Assembly (NCBI GenBank): GCA_964411125.1
Contig: CAYPJU010000041.1
Location: 1-52,776, forward strand
Source of the DNA: JBFIHF01 sp964411125
GTDB lineage: Bacteria > Myxococcota_A > Bradymonadia > Bradymonadales > Bradymonadaceae
Length of the DNA: 52,776 bases
Reading direction: 5' to 3'
This document shows positions 39,807 through 47,815 of the stretch, piece by piece; positions within the stretch are counted from its first letter, which is position 1; each line of letters opens with the position of its first letter. A program made the position numbers and the translations under genes. Below the pieces are notes generated by a model. That model saw nothing but the letters and a program-made list of their open reading frames with translations, was not told the DNA's origin and did no database searches.

Positions 39807-39862
39807 CATCATCTCCCGTTGCCGATGGGGAGATTCTATCGCAATGATGGGGCTTTGCGCAC

Positions 39863-39931
39863 GTCGACCGGCACGGAGGCCGGTCGTCGACGCCGGACCG
39901 GAGCCCGGCGGTCCCGGCGGTCCGGCGAGGC
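39863..39931 (+). repeat. Hairpin-rich intergenic repeat, copy B (plus orientation)
   Basis: It begins CGACCGGC-ACGGAG-GCCGGTCG, identical to copy A except A for G in the loop, and continues with ACGCCGG and GGAGCCCGGCGGT, shared with copy A. It sits in the 304-bp divergent gap (39807-40110) between the cysteine-rich lipoprotein and the 59-residue protein gene, 57 bp upstream of the lipoprotein start. The rest of that gap has no other open gene and no convincing promoter pair; a short T-run (ATTTTT) follows the repeat. Confidence 0.85.
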
Positions 39932-40110
39932 TGACATTTTTCGCGCGGCGAGGGGCGACGAATGACATCGATGTCGGAGTGCCCGTGGAACATCTGGCGG
40001 GGATTCGAGTCAAACCGTGGACAGACCCGGCATTGCGGGCTTCCCGCCCGGGCTGGCCGGGTCTTTGCATCGCTCTCGAAGCGCAGATCAAACGACCTCG
40101 GAGTAGAAGT

Positions 40111-40290
40111 ATGAAGGTCATCGCAAGCTGGAACGTCGACTCGAAACAGATCGAGCTGGTCCACGAAAACCCCGAAGGCCAGCAGAAGGCCCATTGGGAG
40201 TACCGCGTGGACGGCGAGGTACGGATGCACGGCTTCGGCCGCCCGCGTGAGGCCCGAGCGGCCGTCTTCACGCGCCGCAAACTTCCCTGA
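40111..40290 (+). CDS. 59-residue protein of unknown function
   Basis: ATG at 40111 with GGAG seven bases upstream; stop at 40290. Composition is that of a folded small protein, not an antisense artefact: Met-Lys-Val-Ile-Ala-Ser-Trp-Asn-Val-Asp, then Ile-Glu-Leu-Val-His-Glu-Asn-Pro-Glu-Gly, His-Trp-Glu-Tyr-Arg-Val-Asp-Gly-Glu-Val and an Arg-rich C-terminus, which suggests a small beta-sheet with a basic tail. No family is recognised. It is followed 91 bp later by the FG-GAP-like lipoprotein gene. An upstream open extension of over 100 codons runs through the intergenic repeat and was rejected. Confidence 0.68.
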   Translation: MKVIASWNVDSKQIELVHENPEGQQKAHWEYRVDGEVRMHGFGRPREARAAVFTRRKLP

Positions 40291-40381
40291 GCGGGCGTCG
40301 CGCACGTCGCGCCCCCACCACGCATCGAAGATGACGTCGCGAGTGGCCCGAACCCGGGCTCTCGCCTACCATGGGGGCGCA

Positions 40382-42691
40382 ATGAATATTGATACTCGAA
40401 TAGTGATACTCGCCGCGCTCCTGAATGGATGCGCAAACTGTTCCGATGGGGGACTTACCGTCGGCGCCCCCGACGCCGGGGACGACGCTTCTCGGCCCGA
40501 CATGCGGTCGACACCGACCGACGACGTCGCTCTCCCGCCGGTCGAAGACGCCGACGCATCGTCGACACCCGACGCAGGCCCCGTCTGCGGAGCCGACGAG
40601 GAAGCGTGCACCACCGACGTCGGTCCCGTCTGTTGCGCCGCCGCGGAGGCGTGTCTGTTCGGCGCCTGCATCGAGCTCGGAGACGCATGCGAGGACAGCC
40701 GCGACTGCCCCTTCGAAGAGTATTGCGAGCCGACGGTCCAGCGGTGCGTCGACTTCTCGGTCGATCCCAACGCATGCATCTACCAGCCGCCCGTCGGTGA
40801 GTTCAGCCCCGTCGAGGCGTTCGCCTGGACGGCGAGCACTGTCTCGCCGGAGTTCGATCAGGTCATGAGTGCGCCGATGGTGGCGAACCTGACCGACGAC
40901 AACGGCGACGGTGTCATCGACCTCGACGACACGCCCGACATCGCGTTCTCGACGTTCTCGGGCGGAGGCTACAACTCGCCCGGTGTTCTGCGCGTGATCA
41001 GCGGCGCCGACGGCACGGAGCACTGGGCGTCGACCGGACTCGACGCGCCGTTCGACGTGCGCGGCGCGACCAGCCCGGCGCTCGCCGACATCGACGGCGA
41101 CGGGGTGGTCGAGATGATCATCGAGGGGGGCACCGACGGGGGCGTCTACGCCCTGGAGCACGACGGCAAGATCAAGTGGCACCAGCCGAACGCACGCGGT
41201 CCCTCGTCGTCGAGCCCCACCGTCGTGAACCTCGACGGCGCGGGCCCCCCCGAGATCATCGTGCTCACCGAAGTCCTGAACGCCGACGGAGAAATTGTCT
41301 GTTCCGGTCTACCCGGCAGCAGCATGGCGGTCCCCGCCGACATCGACGGGGACGGAAAACTGGAGTTCCTGATGGGGAGCCACGTCTATCGGCTGGTGGA
41401 CGCTTCGGCGACCGATGGTTCGGGATGCGAACAGGTCCGACCCGGCACCGGCGGCCTCACGGCGGTCGCCGACTTCGACGCCGACGGCGACCCGGAGATC
41501 GTCCTGCTCGCAAACGGGACCCTGTTCCTTCAGGACCACGAGGGCAACGAGTTGTGGAACGTCCCGATGCCGATGGACCTCCCGCGGCTCGCCGCCGACT
41601 ACGGCATCGCCGACTGCAACGCCGCGCCTGCCGGGCAGGCGTGTACCGACAACGCAGAATGCGGCGCGAGCCCCGCCCGCTGCTACGGCGGGGCCTGCAT
41701 CTTGACGACGCTCTGTCTCCCGGGCGGTGGCCCGCCGACGATCGCGGACTTCGACGGCGACGGCGCCCCCGAGATCGGGATCGCCGCGCGCTGGTATTAC
41801 GTCGTAGTCGACGGCGACGGCTCCATCCTCTGGGCCCACAAGACCCGCGACTTCTCGTCGGCGGCGACGGGCAGCTCCGTGTTCGACTTCGAGGGCGATG
41901 GCCGCGCCGAAGTGGTCTACAACGACGAGCTCTTCCTTCGGGTCTACAGCGGGGTCGGCGCGGGGGTCGACGCCGACGGCGACGGCTTCACCGACGCCGA
42001 CATCCTCCTCGAAGTCCCGAACTCCTCGGGGACGCTCGTCGAGTATCCGCTCATCGTCGACGTCGACAACGACGGCAGCGCCGAGATCGTCGTCGCCGCG
42101 AACGACTACGCGTTCGGCGACACCAAGGGAATCCGGGTCTTCAAGGACGCCGAGAACCGCTGGGTCGGCACGCGCCCCATCTGGAACCAGCACGTCTACT
42201 ACGTCACCAACGTGAACGACGACGGGACGGTCCCGACCGTGCCAGCGTCGAACTGGCTCGAGCCGCGCCTCAACAACTTCCGCCAGAACGTCCAGGGCGG
42301 AAACCCACAGGCGGCACCGAACCTCACCGCGACGATCGATCAGGTCGACGCGACGACCTGTTCGAGCTCCGGGGTGAAGTTCGAGTTCACCGTTCGCAAC
42401 GAGGGCGCTCTCGGATTGCGCGCCGGCCAACTCGACGTGACCCTCTACGCGGGACCGGCGGGTGAGGCGCTCGCGCCGATCGTGACGCTGCAGAACACGA
42501 TGCCCCTGCCCCCCGGCGGGGCGGAGACCTTCCAGCACACGTGGATGCCCCCCGGGTCCCTCGCCGGCCAACGCTTCGATTCCCGCGTCGTCGTCGACGA
42601 CGACGGTACCGGCGTCGGCAAACACAACGAGTGCGTCGAGTCCGACAACGAGTCGACCGGCCCCACCACGCTCTGCGCGGTTCCCCAGTAG
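40382..42691 (+). CDS. FG-GAP/VCBS-like repeat lipoprotein
   Basis: The protein has 769 residues. The lipoprotein signal ends Leu-Leu-Asn-Gly-Cys17. A Pro/Asp/Ser-rich linker and a small Cys-rich knot (about 60-120) follow. The main part (about 130-600) has repeated Asp-Ile-Asp-Gly-Asp-Gly, Asp-Phe-Asp-Gly-Asp-Gly and Asp-Val-Asp-Asn-Asp-Gly calcium-binding turns inside a beta-propeller-like FG-GAP/VCBS pattern (Ala-Val-Ala-Asp-Phe-Asp-Ala-Asp-Gly-Asp). The last ~110 residues look like a CARDB/Ig-like domain (Phe-Glu-Phe-Thr-Val-Arg-Asn-Glu-Gly). It is exported and probably surface-exposed; function unknown. Its first ten codons are unusually A/T-rich for this genome, which may aid translation initiation. 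Confidence 0.9.
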   Translation: MNIDTRIVILAALLNGCANCSDGGLTVGAPDAGDDASRPDMRSTPTDDVALPPVEDADASSTPDAGPVCGADEEACTTDVGPVCCAAAEACLFGACIELGDACEDSRDCPFEEYCEPTVQRCVDFSVDPNACIYQPPVGEFSPVEAFAWTASTVSPEFDQVMSAPMVANLTDDNGDGVIDLDDTPDIAFSTFSGGGYNSPGVLRVISGADGTEHWASTGLDAPFDVRGATSPALADIDGDGVVEMIIEGGTDGGVYALEHDGKIKWHQPNARGPSSSSPTVVNLDGAGPPEIIVLTEVLNADGEIVCSGLPGSSMAVPADIDGDGKLEFLMGSHVYRLVDASATDGSGCEQVRPGTGGLTAVADFDADGDPEIVLLANGTLFLQDHEGNELWNVPMPMDLPRLAADYGIADCNAAPAGQACTDNAECGASPARCYGGACILTTLCLPGGGPPTIADFDGDGAPEIGIAARWYYVVVDGDGSILWAHKTRDFSSAATGSSVFDFEGDGRAEVVYNDELFLRVYSGVGAGVDADGDGFTDADILLEVPNSSGTLVEYPLIVDVDNDGSAEIVVAANDYAFGDTKGIRVFKDAENRWVGTRPIWNQHVYYVTNVNDDGTVPTVPASNWLEPRLNNFRQNVQGGNPQAAPNLTATIDQVDATTCSSSGVKFEFTVRNEGALGLRAGQLDVTLYAGPAGEALAPIVTLQNTMPLPPGGAETFQHTWMPPGSLAGQRFDSRVVVDDDGTGVGKHNECVESDNESTGPTTLCAVPQ

Positions 42692-42886
42692 CCCCACAGG
42701 GCTCTGAGTCGGCGGGAGTGTGGAGCAAGGCCCAGGGTTCAACCAGAACGACAGCCTCGGGCCCGGTCACCGAATTCCGCACCCTCGCCCCCGGTCGCGC
42801 GCGCACGGTGCTGGACCCCTTTACGGCCTTCGGCGTGGGGGATACATTCGCCCACCAACTCGGATACCGCGAACGACGAGGCGACC

Positions 42887-43621
42887 TTGGGCTGGAGCGA
42901 AGCGACCTTCACCAATCGAACCGGTAGAAAGCAGCGCGTCTGGGTGAAGACCGAAGCCGGCGAGCCGGTCGTCGAGGACGGCCGCGTCGAGATGCGCTAC
43001 AGCGAGGGGGAAGACGCCAAGGTTTACAATGCCAGCGCGAGCAACGTGTCACTGGGAGACGCCCCCCCCGCCGAGCGCGAATCGAAACCCAAACCGAAGA
43101 AGACGTCGGCTGCGTCGAGCAGCTTCGACGATTCGGTGTGGAAGAATCCGGCCGGCGATCGAGTTACGAGGACCGAGGTGCCGAACGACCTGCTCGGCGA
43201 GCCGTTCCCGCAGGGGGATGTCGTCGACGCCTGGACGGACGGCGCCTGCACCGGCAACCCGGGGCCGTGCGGCTACGGGGTCGTGCTTCGGTCACAGCCC
43301 GAACAGCACCTCGAGGTGCGGCAGTACATCGGTATCGGCACCAACAACATCGCCGAGCTGATGGCGATCATGGTGGCGCTGGAGGAGGCGCGAGACCTGC
43401 AAGGCCCGCTGCGGATCCACACCGACTCGAGCTACTCGATCGGCGTGCTGACGAAGGGCTGGAAGGCGAAGGCGAACAAGGAGCTCATCGCCGCGATCCG
43501 GAAGATGCTCGACGAGTTCGAACGTCCGGTGCAGTTCGTGAAAGTGAAGGGCCACGCGGGAATCCCGCTGAACGAGCGGGCCGACCGACTGGCGGTCGAA
43601 GCTGTGGAAGACCGTAGATAG
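42887..43621 (+). CDS. rnhA: Ribonuclease HI with ~110-residue N-terminal extension
   Basis: The protein has 244 residues. The C-terminal 135 residues are a complete RNase HI, which cuts the RNA strand of RNA/DNA hybrids: Asp118 in Trp-Thr-Asp-Gly-Ala-Cys-Thr-Gly-Asn-Pro-Gly, Glu157 in Asn-Ile-Ala-Glu-Leu, Asp180 in His-Thr-Asp-Ser-Ser-Tyr, His223 in Val-Lys-Gly-His-Ala-Gly, and Asp233. The first ~60 residues form a small basic/beta segment (Arg-Lys-Gln-Arg-Val-Trp-Val-Lys-Thr-Glu), then a Lys/Pro/Ser linker. This is not the usual hybrid-binding domain sequence as far as I can tell. The start is TTG at 42887 with GAGG five bases upstream, since no in-frame ATG precedes the domain. It ends 10 bp before moxR of cluster 2. 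Confidence 0.92.
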   Translation: MGWSEATFTNRTGRKQRVWVKTEAGEPVVEDGRVEMRYSEGEDAKVYNASASNVSLGDAPPAERESKPKPKKTSAASSSFDDSVWKNPAGDRVTRTEVPNDLLGEPFPQGDVVDAWTDGACTGNPGPCGYGVVLRSQPEQHLEVRQYIGIGTNNIAELMAIMVALEEARDLQGPLRIHTDSSYSIGVLTKGWKAKANKELIAAIRKMLDEFERPVQFVKVKGHAGIPLNERADRLAVEAVEDRR

Positions 43622-43631
43622 AGGAGTGAAC

Positions 43632-44636
<1,005 letters not shown>

Positions 44637-44637
44637 G

Positions 44638-45516
44638 ATGCTACCCAAGGAACTCCTAAAGGCTGTTCGACGGCTCGAGATCGTCGCGCGGCGGGCGGTC
44701 AACGACCAGCTCGCCGGTCAGTACCATTCCGTCTTCAAGGGGCGCGGGATGGACTTCTCCGACGTGCGCGAGTACCAGCCGGGCGACGACGTGCGCGTCA
44801 TCGACTGGAAAGTCTCGGCGCGGATGGACGACCTCTTCGTGAAGCAGTTCGTCGAGGAGCGCGAGCTGACCGTCATCCTGCTGGTCGACGCCAGCGGCAG
44901 CCAGACCTTCGGGAGCCGGTCGCGCCGCAAGCAAGAGACGGCCGCGGAGCTCGCGGCGCTGCTCGCCTTCAGCGCCATCAAGAACAACGACCGTGTCGGC
45001 CTGCTCACCTTCACCGACGACGTCGAGAAGTTCGTCCCTCCGAAGAAGGGGCGAAAGCACGTGCTCCGCGTGATCAGCGAGATCTTGAGCGTCGACCCGA
45101 AGAGTCGCGGGACCAACATCGAGAGCGCGCTGCAGCACCTGTCGCGCATCGTCCGCAAGCGGGCCGTCGTGTTCCTGATCAGCGACTTCATGGACGACGG
45201 CTACGAGAAGGCCCTCTCGATCGCGTCGAAGCGGCACGAGATCATCCCCTGCGTGCTCTCCGATCCGATGGAAGAAACGCTGCCGAACATGGGGTTGGTG
45301 ACGTTCGAAGATCCCGAGACCGGGCGGATGCTCACGGTCGACACGACCAGCGCCCGGGTCCGAGACGGTTACGACCGCGCGATGAGGCGTAAGCGGAAAG
45401 AACGCGAGAAGATGTTCCGACGCATGCGAATCGAACCGATCAGTCTGCGAACCGGCGAGCGCTACATCGAGCCTCTGCTCAAATACTTCAAGCATCGTGC
45501 GAGGAGAAAGGCGTGA
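44638..45516 (+). CDS. DUF58 protein (cluster 2, Bat operon)
   Basis: The protein has 292 residues. The DUF58 box Gly-Met-Asp-Phe-Ser-Asp-Val-Arg-Glu-Tyr-Gln-Pro-Gly-Asp-Asp-Val-Arg-x-Ile-Asp-Trp-Lys is at about 37-58. A VWA-like domain with MIDAS Asp-Ala-Ser-Gly-Ser (about 85-89) follows. Compared with the cluster 1 copy it has the Gln-Pro-Gly-Asp-Asp form more common in Bat operons. There is no membrane segment. It is 1 bp after the moxR stop, and its TGA overlaps the ATG of the next gene. Known role: partner of MoxR; exact action is not established. Confidence 0.95.
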   Translation: MLPKELLKAVRRLEIVARRAVNDQLAGQYHSVFKGRGMDFSDVREYQPGDDVRVIDWKVSARMDDLFVKQFVEERELTVILLVDASGSQTFGSRSRRKQETAAELAALLAFSAIKNNDRVGLLTFTDDVEKFVPPKKGRKHVLRVISEILSVDPKSRGTNIESALQHLSRIVRKRAVVFLISDFMDDGYEKALSIASKRHEIIPCVLSDPMEETLPNMGLVTFEDPETGRMLTVDTTSARVRDGYDRAMRRKRKEREKMFRRMRIEPISLRTGERYIEPLLKYFKHRARRKA

Positions 45517-46769
45517 TGCGTCGTGCGACGGCACTGGCTCTGGGCGGGGCCGTTCTGGCGTGGACCGCGTCAGTCCACGCGGAGCCGACCGTGCGCCAGA
45601 GCGTGTCGGTCGATCGTCCGGTCGCCCCCGGCGAGGCGTTCGACCTGACCGTCGAGGTCGAGCACGCCCTCGACGAGAGCGTCTCGGCGCCCGGCCCACT
45701 CGCTCCCGACCGCTGGCATCTTCTCGACGAGGAGCGCGAGACGACGAGCGACGAGTCTGGCGCGACGACGACGTTCCGCCAGCGCGTCGCCATCTTCCGC
45801 CCCGGAACGACCACGCTGCAGGCGCGAAGCATCGTCGTCGAGGGGAGCGAGACGGTGACGATCGAGACGGAGCCGCTCACCGTGAAGGTCGTCAGCGCGC
45901 TCGAGGACGACCTCGCGTGGCGCGAAGCGCAGCCGCCAGTCGAGATCTGGGTCGACGACTACACCCTTCTGTGGGTCGGCGGCGGCGCGGCAATGTTGGG
46001 CCTCGTCGGGCTGCTCGCCTTCTTCGAGCGACGCCGACGCTCGATGCTCCCCGAGCCCCCTCCCCCGCCGCGCGAGCCGTGGGAAGTGGCGCTCGAGAAG
46101 CTCGGCGCGCTCGCCGCCGACGACCTGGTCGAGCGCGGCGAGTACATGATCTTCTGGGTTCGGCTCTCGGAGGCGATCCGCGAATTCCTCGGTCGGATGC
46201 ACGGCTTCCCGCCGACGGAGCTGACGACTTCGGAGATTCTGGCGAACCTGCGCGACGTGAAGTGGCCGCCGGGGCTCGACATCGAGGACGTCGCACGGTT
46301 CCTGCGCGAGGGCGACACGGTGAAATTCGGGGGAGTGAAGCCGACCGTAGAACGTTCCGGCGAGGCTCTTCGGCGAGCATTTTCGATCGTCGAGCTCTCG
46401 AAGCCGCGCCCCGCCGAAGTGGACGTCGCGACACCGCGAGACGAGGCGGGACGCGGCGACGCCCCTGCTTCCGAGGCACGGAAAGACGCCGAGCCCCGCC
46501 GCATCACGATGCGCGAGGAATCGGCGTCACGATGGGCTCCCCCCGAGGAGCGAAAGACGATCGTCGACGGTGTCGCCGAGCCGCTGGGCCGACAAACCCT
46601 CGTCGATTCCCCCAAAGAAGCTGACACGACGCCCGACAAAGCTCCGGAAGACCCCGCGTCGACCGCGCCGACGGAGGAGACTCCGGTGCGCGAGGACCGA
46701 CGCGACACCATCCGGGACAAGAAGACCCTCGTCGACCTTCCGCCCCCTGCACGCGAGGAAGAAGAGTGA
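45516..46769 (+). CDS. DUF4381-like single-pass membrane protein with Thr-x-x-Asp tail
   Basis: The protein has 417 residues. A signal peptide (about 1-23), a periplasmic Ig-like part (about 25-140) and one membrane helix (about 155-172) come first. The cytoplasmic part (about 185-300) matches the DUF4381 pattern typical of this slot in Bat operons (Phe-Trp-Val-Arg-Leu-Ser-Glu-Ala-Ile-Arg-Glu-Phe-Leu). The C-terminal ~115 residues are disordered and charged, with four Thr-x-x-Asp motifs: Thr348-Ile-Val-Asp, Thr361-Leu-Val-Asp, Thr398-Ile-Arg-Asp and Thr404-Leu-Val-Asp. Phosphothreonine three residues before Asp is a preferred FHA ligand, so phospho-regulated docking is a reasonable inference. 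The ATG overlaps the DUF58 stop; an in-frame GTG one codon before is an equal alternative. Confidence 0.87.
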   Translation: MRRATALALGGAVLAWTASVHAEPTVRQSVSVDRPVAPGEAFDLTVEVEHALDESVSAPGPLAPDRWHLLDEERETTSDESGATTTFRQRVAIFRPGTTTLQARSIVVEGSETVTIETEPLTVKVVSALEDDLAWREAQPPVEIWVDDYTLLWVGGGAAMLGLVGLLAFFERRRRSMLPEPPPPPREPWEVALEKLGALAADDLVERGEYMIFWVRLSEAIREFLGRMHGFPPTELTTSEILANLRDVKWPPGLDIEDVARFLREGDTVKFGGVKPTVERSGEALRRAFSIVELSKPRPAEVDVATPRDEAGRGDAPASEARKDAEPRRITMREESASRWAPPEERKTIVDGVAEPLGRQTLVDSPKEADTTPDKAPEDPASTAPTEETPVREDRRDTIRDKKTLVDLPPPAREEEE

Positions 46770-47815
46770 CGACGGAGTTCGCACATCCGTGGGTCCTCGC
46801 CGCCCTCGCCCTGCTGCCGCTGCTGGCGGCATGGCTCTGGTTGCCGTCGCTGCGGCGCCGTCGAACCGGCACGTTCACGTTCTCCGGCGTCGAAGTCCTC
46901 GCGGCCGGACGCACCGGGTTTCGTCGTTACCTGGAACCGATCCCCGACGTCCTGACGCTCGGCGCGATCGCGCTCACGATCGTCGCCCTGGCCCGGCCGC
47001 AGGCGATCGAGCCCGAAGAGGTGATGGTCGAAGGGATCGACATCTACCTCGCTCTCGACATGTCGGGCTCGATGCGCGCCATCGATCTGACGCACAGTGA
47101 ACTACGCCGCACCCAGCAGTTGGGGCAGCGGGCGCTCAATCGCTTCGAGTACGCCACGGCGACGCTGCGCGACTTCATCCAGACGCGGCACTGGGACCGG
47201 ATCGGGATGGTCGTGTTCGCGAAGGACGCGTTTCTTCAGTTTCCGCTCACCCTCGATCGACTCACCATCCTCGACATGCTCGACAGGCTCCGCCTCGGCG
47301 ACATCGACGAAGGGGGAACGGCGATCGGGAACGCGATCGGGCGAGCGATCAGCGGGCTGAAGGACTCCGAAGCGAAGACGAAGATCTTGATCCTCATCAC
47401 CGACGGGGACCGACGCGGCGGCAACATCTCGCCGCGGCAGGCGACGGAGATGGCGAAGAAGCTCGGCATTCACATCTACCCGATCCTCGTCGGCAAGGAA
47501 GGGACGACGCTCGTCCCCGCGGGGCAGGAGCTCTTCAGCGGTCGCACGACCTACCACGAGCAGGAGTTTCCGGTGAATCCGGCGCTGCTCGAGGAGATTG
47601 CCGAGGCTACGGGCGGTCAGTACTACCGCGCCACCGATCAGCGCGGCCTCGAGGAGGACCTGCACAAGATCCTCGACCGATACGAACGCACGCGGATTCG
47701 CGACGCGACCAACGTCGACCCCCACGAGCTCTTCCGCCCCTTCGTATGGTGGGCCATCGCACTGATGGTTCTTCAGTTTCTGCTCCGATTCACCGTCCTG
47801 AGGAAGTTTCCCTGA
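46766..47815 (+). CDS. batA: BatA, membrane VWA protein
   Basis: The protein has 349 residues. Two N-terminal membrane helices (about 7-26 and 58-77) are followed by a VWA domain with MIDAS Asp-Met-Ser-Gly-Ser (about 99-103) and its later Thr-x4-Thr and Ile-Thr-Asp-Gly-Asp segments. A C-terminal helix lies near 322-342. This is BatA of the Bat aerotolerance operon, first described in Bacteroides. The VWA faces the periplasm. The GTG start overlaps the TGA of the previous gene, with a GAGGAAGAA purine run as RBS, and its TGA overlaps the next ATG. Confidence 0.93.
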   Translation: MTTEFAHPWVLAALALLPLLAAWLWLPSLRRRRTGTFTFSGVEVLAAGRTGFRRYLEPIPDVLTLGAIALTIVALARPQAIEPEEVMVEGIDIYLALDMSGSMRAIDLTHSELRRTQQLGQRALNRFEYATATLRDFIQTRHWDRIGMVVFAKDAFLQFPLTLDRLTILDMLDRLRLGDIDEGGTAIGNAIGRAISGLKDSEAKTKILILITDGDRRGGNISPRQATEMAKKLGIHIYPILVGKEGTTLVPAGQELFSGRTTYHEQEFPVNPALLEEIAEATGGQYYRATDQRGLEEDLHKILDRYERTRIRDATNVDPHELFRPFVWWAIALMVLQFLLRFTVLRKFP

